DNA of 64,000 nucleotides from an uncultured Erythrobacter sp. (lineage in GTDB: Bacteria; Pseudomonadota; Alphaproteobacteria; Sphingomonadales; Sphingomonadaceae): the NCBI RefSeq assembly GCF_958304185.1, contig NZ_OY284433.1, positions 310,001 to 374,000 on the forward strand. The letters are read 5' to 3'. Shown here piece by piece: positions 51,353-61,264 of the stretch. Each line of letters starts with the position of its first letter. Position 1 is the stretch's first letter. The notes under the pieces are model-generated. The model worked only from the letters and a program-made list of their open reading frames with translations, had not been told where the DNA came from and made no database searches. The position numbers were made by a program, and so were the translations under genes.

Positions 51353-51465
51353 CAGCTTGCCACCAAGGAGCCATTGCAAGGGCCGCCAGGAGCCGATGCA
51401 CTTCGGTTACCGCTGCTGTTCATTGCGTCTCTCCTGAGCTTTGGTCTATTTTCTTGGTCATTCGT

Positions 51466-54400
51466 CTAAGCCATCACGGGCGAAAGCGGCTGAGGCTCTT
51501 CGTCCGGAAAGCGCTTGGCTTCCCGGTCAAGCACAAGCCGGGCCAGCGCCGGCAGGACGACCAAGGTCAGCAAGGTCGCCGAGATCAATCCACCGATCAC
51601 CACCGTCGCGATCGGTCGCTGCACTTCCGCACCTGTGCCGCTCGCCAGCGCCATCGGCACGAAGCCGAGACTGGCCACCAACGCGGTCATCAGCACGGGC
51701 CGAAGCCGCATCAGCGCCCCTTCGCGCACCGATTCCAGCACGCCCTTGCCGTTCTGACGCAGCGCAAGGATGCTCGACATCATGACCAGCCCATTGAGCA
51801 CTGCCACGCCCGACAGAGCGATGAAGCCAACCGCTGCAGAGACCGAAAAGGGCATGCCACGCAGCCATAGCAGCAGCACGCCCCCGCTCAGCGCGAGCGG
51901 GACGGCGGAGAAGACCATCGCCGCACGGCTTGCCGACCCCAGCGCTGCGTAAAGCAAGGCGAAGATCGCCGCGAAGACAAGTGGCACCACAATACTGAGG
52001 CGATTTTGCGCACGTTCGAGATTCTCGAACTGGCCGCCCCAGTCGATCCACAGACCCGGAGGAATCTGCACATCATTGGCGACCGCAGCTTGCGCATCGG
52101 CAACGAACGAGCCCAAGTCCCGCCCGCGCACATTGGCCTGCACAACAACCCGGCGCTTGCCGTTTTCGCGGCTGACCTGGTTGGGACCGTTTTCGATGCG
52201 GAAGCGAACGAGCTGGCCCAGCTGTACTGACCGCGCCGTGCCATCTGCCGATGGCAATGCCACTGGCAAGGCCGCAAGCGCATCGAGATCGCGCCGCTGT
52301 TCTTCGGGCAGGCGCACCACGACATCAAACCGCCGATCGCCTTCGAACACCAGCCCGGCCTCGCGGCCGCCGAGCGCGATCTGCACCACATCAGTCACAT
52401 CGCCAACCGACAGACCATAGGCTGCAATCGCCGCCCGGTCGAAATCGATCACCAGCGCCGGCAATCCTTCGGTCTGCTCAACCTTGACATCCGAAGCACC
52501 GTCGACCGCGCGCAGCGCAGCTGCAACGCGCTGCGCCGTGGCATTGAGTGTTTCAAAATCATCGCCATAGACCTTGACCGCTACATCGGATCGAACGCCC
52601 GAAATCAGCTCGTTGAAGCGCATCTGGATGGGCTGGCTGAACTCATAATTGTTGCCAAGCAGCGTGTTCAGCCGGGCTTCCACCCGGGCAATCAGCGCGG
52701 CCTTTGTTTCGGACGGATCGGTCCACTCCTCTCGTGGGCGCAGGATCACGAAAGTGTCGGACACATTGCCGGGCATCGGGTCAGTCGCAACTTCCGCCGT
52801 GCCCGTCTTTGAAAAGACCGTCGCGACCTCCGGAAAGCCAGCAATCACCCGCTCAACCTGCAACTGCATTGAGGCCGATTGCTCGACACTCGTCGACGGG
52901 ATCCGCATCGCGTGGAGCGCGAAATTCTTCTCGTCGAGCTGGGGAATGAACTCGCGACCAAGGCTGGTGAAAGCGATGAGCGCGACAAGGAAAATTGCCG
53001 CTCCCGAGCCGATGGCCACCCATGGCCGGGCCAGCGCCTTGTCGAGCAATGGCTCATAACGGCTCCGCGTCGCCGCCAGCACGCGCGGCTCCTTCTCCTC
53101 GACCTTGCCAGTCACGAGCAGCGCCACCATCGCTGGTACGAAGGTCAGCGAGAGGACAAAGGCTGCGGCCAGTGCCAGCATCACCGTGATCGCCATCGGC
53201 GCGAACATCTTGCCTTCCACCCCGTCGAACGCGAGCAGCGGCAGATACACCAAGATAATGATGGCCTGACCAAACACCGACGGGCGGATCATCTCGCGCG
53301 CAGCAACCATCACTTCGTGAAGCCGCTCCTGCAAACTGAGCAACCTGTCTTCATGACGCTGACGCTCGGCCAGACGGCGCAGGCAATTTTCAACGATGAT
53401 GACCGCGCCATCGACAATCAGCCCGAAATCGAGTGCGCCGAGGCTCATCAGATTGCCTGAAACACCCCCTTTGACCATCCCGATTGCCGCCAGCAGCATC
53501 GACAGCGGGATCACCAGCGCCGTGATGATGGCAGCGCGGAAATTGCCGAGCAGCAGAAACAGGACGACAATAACAAGGAGCGCGCCCTCGGTCAGGTTCT
53601 TAGCCACCGTGCTGATCGTCGCATCAACCAGCACCGAACGATCAAGCACCGGCGTCACGACAATACCGGGCGGGAGGGCCGCGCCGATCTCATCGAGCTT
53701 CGCGGCGGATTCAGCCGCCACCGTGCGGCTGTTGCCACCTGCAAGCATCAGGGCGGTGCCAACCACAGCGCCATGACCATTGACGCTGGCTGCACCCGTG
53801 CGGACCTCGCGGCCCGACGAAATGGTCGCCACATCAATGACCCGCACCGGCGCCCCGCCACGCTGGGCAATCACGATATCAGCAATTTCAGACCCGCGTG
53901 ACACCCGTGCATCGGCGCGAACCACCAGTCCTTCACCGCTGCGCTCGACCACGCCCGCACCGCTCGATACATTGCCACGTTCGAGCGCGTCGACGAGATC
54001 GGTCATCGAAAGACCGGCGGCGGCCAGACGCACCGTATCGGGTGCGACTTCATATTGCTTCACGAAACCGCCGATGGCGTCGACACCCGCGACATTGGCA
54101 ACCTGACGCATCTGTGGCCGAATGATCCAGTCCTGGACCGTGCGCAGGTAGGTCAGCCGCTCTTCCGGCGTCGTCAGCCGCTGTCCCTCAGGAGTAAGAT
54201 AGCTGCCGTCAGTTTGCCAGCCCGGCTGCCCGGCGCGCCCGCGCGGAGCCCCGCGCCCATCGGGATGCGCGAAGTCGACCGTCCACATCAGCACTTCGCC
54301 AAGGCCGGTCGACACCGGTCCGATTTGTGGATCCACCCCGGGTGGCAACGTGCCCGCCGCCTGCGTCAAGCGCTCACCCACTTGCTGGCGGGCGAAATAG

Positions 54401-54708
54401 AGATCGGTATCGTCGGTGAAGATCACCGTGACCTGCGCAAACCCGTTGCGCGAAATCGAGCGGGTTTCAACGAGGCCGGGCATGCCCGCCATGGCAGTTT
54501 CAATAGGATAGCTGACTTGGCGTTCCATTTCCGTCGGCCCGAGCGAGGGCGCAACGGCGTTGATCTGCACCTGCCGGTTGGTGATGTCGGGCACCGCATC
54601 GACAGGCAGTTGTACAAGCTGGGTCGCACCATAAATGGCGGCAAACGCAGTCAGGAGGACCACCAGCACCCTTCGCTCGACGGCGAAAGCGAGGATTTTT
54701 TCAATCAT
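51466..54708 (-). CDS. czcA: heavy-metal efflux RND pump CzcA
   Basis: 1080 aa from ATG 54708 (MIEKILAFAVERR) with GAGGAC upstream. HME-RND features: DAVPDITNRQVQINAVAPSL, and in helix 4 (around residue 425) DFGLIVDGAVIIVEN, the form typical of Czc (Co/Zn/Cd) pumps and not of CusA. No methionine relay of the Cus type is evident. Spans the inner membrane and works with CzcB and CzcC. Confidence 0.95.
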   Translation of the reverse strand: MIEKILAFAVERRVLVVLLTAFAAIYGATQLVQLPVDAVPDITNRQVQINAVAPSLGPTEMERQVSYPIETAMAGMPGLVETRSISRNGFAQVTVIFTDDTDLYFARQQVGERLTQAAGTLPPGVDPQIGPVSTGLGEVLMWTVDFAHPDGRGAPRGRAGQPGWQTDGSYLTPEGQRLTTPEERLTYLRTVQDWIIRPQMRQVANVAGVDAIGGFVKQYEVAPDTVRLAAAGLSMTDLVDALERGNVSSGAGVVERSGEGLVVRADARVSRGSEIADIVIAQRGGAPVRVIDVATISSGREVRTGAASVNGHGAVVGTALMLAGGNSRTVAAESAAKLDEIGAALPPGIVVTPVLDRSVLVDATISTVAKNLTEGALLVIVVLFLLLGNFRAAIITALVIPLSMLLAAIGMVKGGVSGNLMSLGALDFGLIVDGAVIIVENCLRRLAERQRHEDRLLSLQERLHEVMVAAREMIRPSVFGQAIIILVYLPLLAFDGVEGKMFAPMAITVMLALAAAFVLSLTFVPAMVALLVTGKVEEKEPRVLAATRSRYEPLLDKALARPWVAIGSGAAIFLVALIAFTSLGREFIPQLDEKNFALHAMRIPSTSVEQSASMQLQVERVIAGFPEVATVFSKTGTAEVATDPMPGNVSDTFVILRPREEWTDPSETKAALIARVEARLNTLLGNNYEFSQPIQMRFNELISGVRSDVAVKVYGDDFETLNATAQRVAAALRAVDGASDVKVEQTEGLPALVIDFDRAAIAAYGLSVGDVTDVVQIALGGREAGLVFEGDRRFDVVVRLPEEQRRDLDALAALPVALPSADGTARSVQLGQLVRFRIENGPNQVSRENGKRRVVVQANVRGRDLGSFVADAQAAVANDVQIPPGLWIDWGGQFENLERAQNRLSIVVPLVFAAIFALLYAALGSASRAAMVFSAVPLALSGGVLLLWLRGMPFSVSAAVGFIALSGVAVLNGLVMMSSILALRQNGKGVLESVREGALMRLRPVLMTALVASLGFVPMALASGTGAEVQRPIATVVIGGLISATLLTLVVLPALARLVLDREAKRFPDEEPQPLSPVMA

Positions 54709-54719
54709 GGTTCGTCCTC

Positions 54720-55919
54720 TCAATGATCATGTTCGGCCTCGGCCTTGCCGAGTTCCGCTTTGAGGACGAAGGCATTGACGGTCGCAACGCGTTCGCCGAC
54801 GCGCAGACCCGAGATGATCGGCACGGCGGAATCGCTGCCAGTGCCCACCGTCACCGGCCGCACGACAAAGCCGCGCGGCGTGCGCACGAAAACAACACTG
54901 CGCCCCTCAACCTCCTGGATCGCGCTGCGCGGCACCACTGGCACCCGCTGGCCATCGCTCCCGGGCGTCGTGACCCGCGCACTGACATTCTGGCCGACAC
55001 GAAGGTCGCCATCGCGATTGTCGATGGTGGCGATCGCCTTGGCCGCCCCGGTGGCCGGATCAACAGCGGGGGAGAGGAACCGGATACGGCCCGTGTGCGG
55101 GTGATCGCTACCCTGAACAGAAAGCATCATCGTCTGGCCGACCCGAACGCGCTGGATATCGCGCGCAGGGATCATCAATTCCGCCCAGACCGTGCGCGGA
55201 TCGGCCACCTGAAAAAGCTCGCGCTCGGGCGGAACATATTCACCCGGCGTAACGGTCACCGAAGTAACCTCACCCGCAACCGGCGAGCGCAGCGTCATCA
55301 GCCGGGTGGTGCCTCCTCCCGTCCCTGCACCCAGCGCGCGCAAGGCTTGCTCGGCTTGCTGCGCATCAATTCGCGCCGCATCGTAGGCGGCTTGCGCTGC
55401 TTCATATTCCTGACGTGCCGTGACACGTTGGCGGAACAGACTTTCCTCTCGCGCAAGAACAGTGCGTGCGGCTTCGGCTGCGCGCCGTGCGCGTGCCGAT
55501 GCGCCCTGCGCCTCGGCAACCTCGCGGCTGTCAATGACAGCGAGCGCATCACCTACCGCGACCCGGTCGCCAAGCTGGCGCAAGATCCGCACGACAACGC
55601 CCGACGTGCGTGCGGTGACATGACCGACCGACTGTGTCGGCGGCACGAGCACGCCCGCCGTTGTCACTTCGCCCCCGGCAAAGCCTTCTCCGACTGCCGC
55701 AACCACGATCCCTGCTGTGCGCAGTTGCGCTTCGGTCACCATGATGGTGCCTTCCCCTGGCGCCGCCTCGGCTTCTGCATCGCCGCCAGTCTCAACGCCT
55801 TGGGCAGCTTCGTCGCTATGTGCTGCGTCGCCGCGCAGCACATAGCCCGCGCCGCCACCTACAAGGGCAATGATCGCGGCACCGCCGATCAGGGCCAGCA
55901 TTTTCCGGTCAATCGTCAT
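54720..55919 (-). CDS. czcB: RND periplasmic adaptor CzcB
   Basis: 399 aa. N-terminal anchor helix, barrel-sandwich region GVVVRILRQLGDRVAVGDAL, helical hairpin with AQGASARARRAAEAARTVLA, and C-terminal AEHDH metal-binding tail. Connects CzcA to CzcC. Separated by 2 bp from czcC and 11 bp from czcA. Confidence 0.93.
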   Translation of the reverse strand: MTIDRKMLALIGGAAIIALVGGGAGYVLRGDAAHSDEAAQGVETGGDAEAEAAPGEGTIMVTEAQLRTAGIVVAAVGEGFAGGEVTTAGVLVPPTQSVGHVTARTSGVVVRILRQLGDRVAVGDALAVIDSREVAEAQGASARARRAAEAARTVLAREESLFRQRVTARQEYEAAQAAYDAARIDAQQAEQALRALGAGTGGGTTRLMTLRSPVAGEVTSVTVTPGEYVPPERELFQVADPRTVWAELMIPARDIQRVRVGQTMMLSVQGSDHPHTGRIRFLSPAVDPATGAAKAIATIDNRDGDLRVGQNVSARVTTPGSDGQRVPVVPRSAIQEVEGRSVVFVRTPRGFVVRPVTVGTGSDSAVPIISGLRVGERVATVNAFVLKAELGKAEAEHDH

Positions 55920-55921
55920 GA

Positions 55922-57139
55922 TCAGTTCTCCTCGCGCGCATAGGCGCGATTGAGCGCGGCAATCGCGCGGGCCCGGTCGAGCCGGGCTTCAATGATGGAA
56001 CGGCGCGCCGTCGTCAGCGCGCCTTGAACGTCGAGCAATTCAAGCAGCGAGAAGCGCCCGGCATTGTAGCCGACCTGCGCCAGCCTCACCGCCTCCTCGG
56101 CTTGGGCAAGGCCCGGTCCTTCAAGCGCGGCAAGCCGCGTCTCGGCAGCTTCAACCAGCATTAGTGCCTGCGCCCTGTCACGCCGCGCCTCGGCTCGCAC
56201 CCGCTCTGCCTGATATTCGGCTGCGGTCTCGTCCGCTCGCGCCGCCTCGATCCCGCCGCGATTGCGATCACGGATCGGAATTGGCAGCGATAGGCCAGCA
56301 ACAAACGCTGTATCGCGCCCGTCATTGAAACGCCGCAGCCCACCGCTCACAGTTACATCGGGAACAGCGGCCGACTGCGCCAGCGCCACCCGCGCCGCAG
56401 CAGCGCGGCGTTCCGCCTCGGCAAGCCGCTCGTCGATGCCGATAAAGGCAGGATCGTTCGTTGGTCGAAATTGCTTCGGCGCGCCCTCTGCGGCCGTCAG
56501 TTCCGGATCATCTGACCCGACCAGCACCGCGAGGTTTCGACGCGCGGCAAGCATGAGACTGAATGTTTCAACCTCGGCGGCACGAGCTTCGGCAAGCGCC
56601 GCTTGGGCACGCAATTGCCTTAGCGGCGGATCGCGGCCCGCTTCGACCAGAATGCGCGCCGTGTTGGCAAGCGATGACGCTTGCGCAGCATTGTCGCGCG
56701 CCAGCGTTGCTTGATCCGTCGCCGCTGCCAGCTCGGCAAAGGCCAGTTCAACGTCGCGAACCAGATCATTGCGCTCGCGCAGCAGGGCCAGGGCCACCAC
56801 ATCACGCTCGCTTGCCGCAACGGACCGCCTGGCGCTTCGCTGACCCCCGATCTCGAGCTGTTGACTAAGCGCCAGCGTGGTTTGTGTGCTGTCCAAGCCG
56901 CGGAAGGGACCGCTTCCGGCAAAATCCTCGAGCTCGAGGCTGACCTGCGGATTGGGACGGACGTTGGCCTGACGCGTGCGCGCTTCGGCTGCGGCGACAC
57001 GCGCCTCAGCTGCAGCAAGGCGCGGTTGACTTGCAATGGCACGCTCGATCGCAGTCTCGAGCGTTATGGGTTCGGCCAAGGCCGGAAAGGCAGTGGCCAG
57101 CGCCGCAGCCATAAGGGCGGCGCGCAAGGATATGGGCAT
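55922..57139 (-). CDS. czcC: TolC-family outer-membrane channel CzcC
   Basis: 405 aa with signal peptide (MPISLRAALMAAALATAFPALA). Two OEP repeats; IERAIASQPRLAAAEARVAA, NPQVSLELEDFAG and the second-repeat LAQVGYNAGRFSLLELLDVQ are typical. Outer duct of the CzcCBA efflux system. Confidence 0.93.
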   Translation of the reverse strand: MPISLRAALMAAALATAFPALAEPITLETAIERAIASQPRLAAAEARVAAAEARTRQANVRPNPQVSLELEDFAGSGPFRGLDSTQTTLALSQQLEIGGQRSARRSVAASERDVVALALLRERNDLVRDVELAFAELAAATDQATLARDNAAQASSLANTARILVEAGRDPPLRQLRAQAALAEARAAEVETFSLMLAARRNLAVLVGSDDPELTAAEGAPKQFRPTNDPAFIGIDERLAEAERRAAAARVALAQSAAVPDVTVSGGLRRFNDGRDTAFVAGLSLPIPIRDRNRGGIEAARADETAAEYQAERVRAEARRDRAQALMLVEAAETRLAALEGPGLAQAEEAVRLAQVGYNAGRFSLLELLDVQGALTTARRSIIEARLDRARAIAALNRAYAREEN

Positions 57140-57209
57140 GGAAGACTCCTGAACTTGGCATGCGTTCAGCGCGCGAACCCACAGGTCCGTGCGCCGTTAC
57201 GGTTCAAGT

Positions 57210-57548
57210 TCAGGCAGAAGGCGGCTGAAGCGGCGGGGCTTGCGCCAAAGAGCTCAGGATGGCGCTGTCTTGTGGCCGCATCGCGACACGGGCCAGCGAC
57301 AGGCTTTCGGCCATGACCGGCGCGCCGGCATTGAGACCCACGCTGCAATGGTGATGAACCATGGCGTGGCAGGGAGCGTTTTCGTCATCAGGAGCATGTT
57401 CGCGATGCGCTGCTTCGGCATGGCCGCTTACGTCTGACGAAGCAATGACAGCACTAAAAGGCAGGGCATCATGCGCCATCGACGGCGATTCTACGCCGCC
57501 GAATGCCAGTCCAACCGCCAGCCAAAACAGAAGAAGAACGCGCGCCAT
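57210..57548 (-). CDS. small exported His/Cys protein (CzcI/CopL-like)
   Basis: 112 aa. Signal peptide MARVLLLFWLAVGLAFGGV, then SGHAEAAHREHAPDDENAPC and HAMVHHHC, a plausible metal-binding cluster, and a Pro-rich end. The size and position before czcCBA resemble CzcI-type proteins. The family match is only by layout. Confidence 0.6.
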   Translation of the reverse strand: MARVLLLFWLAVGLAFGGVESPSMAHDALPFSAVIASSDVSGHAEAAHREHAPDDENAPCHAMVHHHCSVGLNAGAPVMAESLSLARVAMRPQDSAILSSLAQAPPLQPPSA

Positions 57549-57600
57549 TATGGCCGCACTAGCTTGAAAGGGTTAATCAAGCAATCTGACAGCTGCGATG

Positions 57601-58401
57601 TCACGAAATCAGTTCCTGCTGGCGCAACGCTTCCGCCAGATCGGCAGGTATCGGCATCGGCGCAAACGCGCTCACATTAGATCGGCCGGTGTTACCCACC
57701 GGCAACCGGCCCGTCAACGAGCCGAGCGGGGCCAGAATGATCCGGACCATCTGGCCCAGAACTTCGCTCCAATCGCGCCGTCGGATCGCAAACCCCAGCA
57801 TGGCGCCATGACTGGCGAGATGTGGGCCAAGATAGGGCTGCGAAACGATATGAACCCGCTCCAGATGGTGCCACGCACGATCATCGTCGCCCGCTTCTGC
57901 AACTGAACGGTATGCCGCCATTTCGGCCGCGATCACCCGCCGCGTAGCAAGGCTCTTGGCAAGACCCCGCCAGCGTCGCTGCCTGTGCCAATAAAAGATC
58001 TGCGCGAAGGCCCAGATGAACGGGGTCAGGGCTCCGGCCGAAACTTCGACCTCGTCGTGGTAGCGCGTCCCGCCGTCCTTGTCCGGCGCGACCGTAATCC
58101 AATGATCCCACTTCGAGATAAGGGCACTATAGCCGTCATCACGCAGTCGCTTGGGCCATTGGGTGCCGTCAGCTTCATGCAGCGAGCTCACGATCCACTG
58201 GGTCCCGAAGGGGATCATGCCAAACAGCCGGAGCTTAACCTGGTAGCGCCCGCCGGGCCGAAAGCTCTCGAACGCCGCGTCATCGACCGGGATGAAGCGC
58301 ACCAGCGGCCAGGCGATATGCTGCAACAAGCCCGCCGTCTGAACTTCTGCCCAGACAGTTTCCGGTTTGAGCGCGATATGTGTCGAACGGGACACCTTCA
58401 T
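57601..58401 (-). CDS. SRPBCC domain fused to DUF3703
   Basis: 266 aa. Residues 1-150 look like an SRPBCC (START-like) ligand-binding fold (MKVSRSTHIALKPETVWAEV, WDHWITVAPDKDGGTRYHDE). Residues about 165-260 match DUF3703: DDDRAWHHLERVHIVSQPYL, GPHLASHGAMLGFAIRRRDW and PVGNTGRSNVSAF. DUF3703 usually occurs alone beside CDF/Czc genes. Start overlaps the CDF gene stop by 4 nt. No frameshift between the parts. Confidence 0.75.
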   Translation of the reverse strand: MKVSRSTHIALKPETVWAEVQTAGLLQHIAWPLVRFIPVDDAAFESFRPGGRYQVKLRLFGMIPFGTQWIVSSLHEADGTQWPKRLRDDGYSALISKWDHWITVAPDKDGGTRYHDEVEVSAGALTPFIWAFAQIFYWHRQRRWRGLAKSLATRRVIAAEMAAYRSVAEAGDDDRAWHHLERVHIVSQPYLGPHLASHGAMLGFAIRRRDWSEVLGQMVRIILAPLGSLTGRLPVGNTGRSNVSAFAPMPIPADLAEALRQQELIS

Positions 58402-59024
58402 GTCGCAACACTCCCCAGCTCACCCAGTGCCTGCCTGACAATCTGAATGCCGCCGCTGATGCCGAGCAGCGCCAGGAGCGCAGCGACAATAAGATCGGGC
58501 CAGGCGGTGCCGGTGCCAAACACGCCGAGCGCGGCCGCCATCACGGCGATATTGCCGATCGCGTCGTTGCGGGAGCAGATCCAGACCGAGCGCATGTTCG
58601 CATCACCCGTACGAAAGCGGTAGAGCATGATGGCGACGCCAGCATTGGCTGCGAGCGCGAGCGCGCCGATCATGCCCATCAGCTCCGGTCGGGGTGCAGC
58701 TCCGCCCAATGCCGCCAACACTGCTGTGATCATCACCCAAGCGCTCAGGCCGATGAGAGTAAGCCCCTTGGCAAGGGCAGCCCGTGCCCGCCACGCCAGC
58801 GCCATCCCGGCAACCAGTAGGCTGATCGCGTAATTGGCAGCATCACCCAGAAAATCGAGTGCGTCCGCCTGCAGAGCACGGCTGTCAGCAGCGGCACCTG
58901 CCGCCATCTCGACAGCGAACATGCCGGCGTTGACGCCGAGCGCGATCCACAAGGCCCTGCGCCAGCGCGGGTCATTGAGCGTTGCCGTCGTCCCGCACGC
59001 GGCCTTGCAGCAATAATCAGCCAT
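58398..59024 (-). CDS. short CDF-family cation transporter without C-terminal domain
   Basis: 208 aa, six helices, no cytoplasmic C-terminal domain. Cys-rich N-terminus (MADYCCKAACGTT). Metal sites in ADALDFLGDAANYAI and SRNDAIGNIAVMAA, with N replacing the usual first His. Transcribed from the CadR-like operator immediately upstream. Confidence 0.83.
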   Translation of the reverse strand: MADYCCKAACGTTATLNDPRWRRALWIALGVNAGMFAVEMAAGAAADSRALQADALDFLGDAANYAISLLVAGMALAWRARAALAKGLTLIGLSAWVMITAVLAALGGAAPRPELMGMIGALALAANAGVAIMLYRFRTGDANMRSVWICSRNDAIGNIAVMAAALGVFGTGTAWPDLIVAALLALLGISGGIQIVRQALGELGSVAT

Positions 59025-59060
59025 CTTCTTACCTTCTCGACAATCTGCGAGTCGGCACTC

Positions 59061-59091
59061 TATCTACACCCTGTAGCAACTACAGGGTCAA
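59061..59091 (-). promoter_or_regulatory. CadR/PbrR-type promoter-operator
   Basis: On the minus strand TTGACC (59091-59086), 19-bp spacer, TAGATA (59066-59061). The dyad ACCCTGTAG-N3-CTACAGGGT covers 59068-59088. The arm sequence and 19-bp spacer are those of CadR/PbrR/ZntR-controlled promoters. It drives the CDF gene at 59024 and possibly the whole czc cluster. Confidence 0.88.
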
Positions 59092-59107
59092 GCCCGGAGG
59101 AGTGGCG

Positions 59108-59512
59108 ATGAAAATTGGCGAGCTCGCGAGCGCCACGGCGACCAAGGTCGAGACGGTGCGCTATTATGAAAAGATCGGGCTGTTGCCGCCACCCGCACGG
59201 ACAAGCGCCAATTACCGTGCCTATGGCAATGATCATCTGGCGCGGCTGTCGTTCATCCGCCGCGCCCGCGATCTCGGTTTCACGCTCGAAGCGGTGCGCG
59301 AACTGCTCACGCTATCGGATGACAAGGCCCAATCCTGCGATGCAGTTGACGGCATAGCGCGTGTCCATCTCACCGAAATCGACCGCAAGGTTGCCGATCT
59401 GACCGCTCTGCGCGGCGAGCTTGATCGGATCATCGGTTCCTGCCGTCACGGGACGGTGGCCGACTGCAAGATCATCGAGACCCTCGCCCCGCGCGCGCTG
59501 ACCGCAACGTGA
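59108..59512 (+). CDS. cadR: CadR-like MerR-family regulator
   Basis: 134 aa. Winged helix [20 protein letters not shown], then C77 and the metal loop C112-x7-C120-KIIETL. Cys at 77 and 112 are the CadR positions and mark divalent-metal (Cd/Pb/Zn) sensors. It is divergent from the CDF gene across its operator. Confidence 0.85.
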   Translation: MKIGELASATATKVETVRYYEKIGLLPPPARTSANYRAYGNDHLARLSFIRRARDLGFTLEAVRELLTLSDDKAQSCDAVDGIARVHLTEIDRKVADLTALRGELDRIIGSCRHGTVADCKIIETLAPRALTAT

Positions 59513-59636
59513 TCGAAGATCGCTGCTTTGGCACCGACGATTCGGCCTCGCGTGGATGGATTCACCAGACGGCGTTGACCATGCTGCGACACCCAGCAAT
59601 TGTTTGGCCAGCTCCTCAAGCGCCTCGGATCAATCC

Positions 59637-59984
59637 ATGACCATGCCGACCCTGCAAACCGGACTGATTTATGCGCTCGCCGCACTGGCAGAAATCGCCG
59701 GTTGCTTCTCGTTTTGGGCATGGCTGCGGCTCGGCAAATCTCCCTGGTGGGTTGCGCCGGGCATGGTTTCGCTTGCGATCTTCGCATGGCTGCTGACGCT
59801 GGTCGATACGCCAGCCGCAGGCCGCGCTTTTGCAGCCTATGGCGGCGTTTATATCGCAGCATCACTGATTTGGCTTTGGAGTGTCGAAGGCGCGCGACCC
59901 GACCGCTGGGATGTCATTGGCGCTGCAATTTGTCTCGCCGGAGCAGGGTTGATCCTGATGGGACCGGGACGATCAGCCTCATGA
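59637..59984 (+). CDS. YnfA-family membrane protein
   Basis: 115 aa, four helices. [20 protein letters not shown] and [40 protein letters not shown] identify YnfA/UPF0060. A small multidrug-type inner-membrane protein often carried in metal islands. Lies 124 bp after cadR on the same strand; the gap shows nothing notable. Confidence 0.88.
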   Translation: MTMPTLQTGLIYALAALAEIAGCFSFWAWLRLGKSPWWVAPGMVSLAIFAWLLTLVDTPAAGRAFAAYGGVYIAASLIWLWSVEGARPDRWDVIGAAICLAGAGLILMGPGRSAS

Positions 59985-60012
59985 GGTTCATTCGCAAGTC
60001 GCCATTACGGCC

Positions 60013-61251
60013 TTAGCATATTGGACTAGCACTCAGTAATTCGGTGATTTTTTTGTTCCACAACTCCAATGCCTTCTGCTTCTCCGCGTCATATTTGTAC
60101 CGGTTATAGATGCCAGCTACCCCTGCCCGCGTTCCGCTGATGTGATTGAGCACGGCTTCGGTTACCTCAATCGGAATGCCAAGCGCCTGAAGGTTGGTTG
60201 CTCCCGTCCTGCGGATATCATGGAAACGCCACTCGGGGATCACGATCGGGGTCATTTCCACATTCAGATGGCCAAGGCGCTCTGCGATGATGCGCAACAT
60301 ATGCTCGTCAAGGGTACGCTTGGCCTTGGAGAAGCCCGATACCGGGGTCTTGCCTGTGGTAGTGAAAACCAGGCCTGACCGCTTTGGGCTCATAGCCCGC
60401 AACTGGTCGACCGCGAGCGGCGATAGCGGCACAACATGGGCTTCGTCATTCTTGGTGCGCTCAGGCGGGAGGGTCCAGGTCTTGGCCTCGAGGTCGATCT
60501 CGCTCCAATCCATCTCGGCGACCTCCTGCCGACGCTGCATCGTCAGGATCAGCAGGCGAACATAAGCGCCCCATGGCCAACCAACATGCTCGCAGGCCTT
60601 CCACAGGCAGACGATTTCCTCGTGTCCCAGCACCCGCCGCCGCGATGCGACAGCCTTGGGCGCCTTCATGCCTGCCAAGGGCGAGACCTGGATGTCCTCG
60701 CGGTCGACCGCCCAATTGAACAGCTTGCGTAGCAGCGAGTGTACGGCCTTGCGCTGACCGGGCCGGTCGGCATAGTCGTCCATCAGCTTGACGATGTCGC
60801 TGCGTTTCAGCGCCGACAGCGGCCGCTTGCCCCAGCGCGGCTTGGCGATGTTCTCGAGGATGCGCATGGCTTCCGGCCAAGTGTCAGGCCAGTTCGCCTG
60901 CAGGTACAGTTCGACGAACAGATCGCAATAGGCCGAGAAGTTGAGCGCCTTGTCGCGGCGCTTCAACTCGCGTTGCTGCTCGACCGGGTCGATGCCCTGC
61001 CGGATCAGCATGAGCAGACGTTCGGCTTCGCGGCGCGCTGTCTGCGTTGTCCATGGGCTCCCGTGGATGCCGATGGTCTTGCGCCGCGCTGGGCTACCCT
61101 CAACCCGGTACTGCAACACATAGCTCTTGACGCCGCGCGGGGTGACCCGCAATCCAAAGCCTCTGAGGGCGGTGTCCCAAGTGTATACATCGCCCGATGC
61201 ACTCGGCCTGGCAGCCTCGATTGTGCGCAAGGTGATCGATTGATTGGGCAT
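60013..61251 (-). CDS. int: P4-type tyrosine integrase
   Basis: 412 aa from ATG 61251 (MPNQSITLRTIEAARPSASG). DUF4102-like N-terminal arm domain (LRGFGLRVTPRGVKSYVLQY), core-binding domain, and catalytic R (MQRRQEVAEM), HxxR (HDIRRTGAT), and Y in the terminal NHISGTRAGVAGIYNRY segment. Complete, so likely functional. Direct repeats matching the tRNA-proximal site lie 14 bp upstream of its start. Confidence 0.94.
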   Translation of the reverse strand: MPNQSITLRTIEAARPSASGDVYTWDTALRGFGLRVTPRGVKSYVLQYRVEGSPARRKTIGIHGSPWTTQTARREAERLLMLIRQGIDPVEQQRELKRRDKALNFSAYCDLFVELYLQANWPDTWPEAMRILENIAKPRWGKRPLSALKRSDIVKLMDDYADRPGQRKAVHSLLRKLFNWAVDREDIQVSPLAGMKAPKAVASRRRVLGHEEIVCLWKACEHVGWPWGAYVRLLILTMQRRQEVAEMDWSEIDLEAKTWTLPPERTKNDEAHVVPLSPLAVDQLRAMSPKRSGLVFTTTGKTPVSGFSKAKRTLDEHMLRIIAERLGHLNVEMTPIVIPEWRFHDIRRTGATNLQALGIPIEVTEAVLNHISGTRAGVAGIYNRYKYDAEKQKALELWNKKITELLSASPIC

Positions 61252-61264
61252 GATTTTCACGCTC

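Noticed and set aside
51466-54708. Assignment of the RND pump as CusA (Cu/Ag)
   Set aside because: Helix 4 has the DFG-DGA-VEN form of Czc pumps, and it follows czcC and czcB with a czcD after it; no cusF is present.
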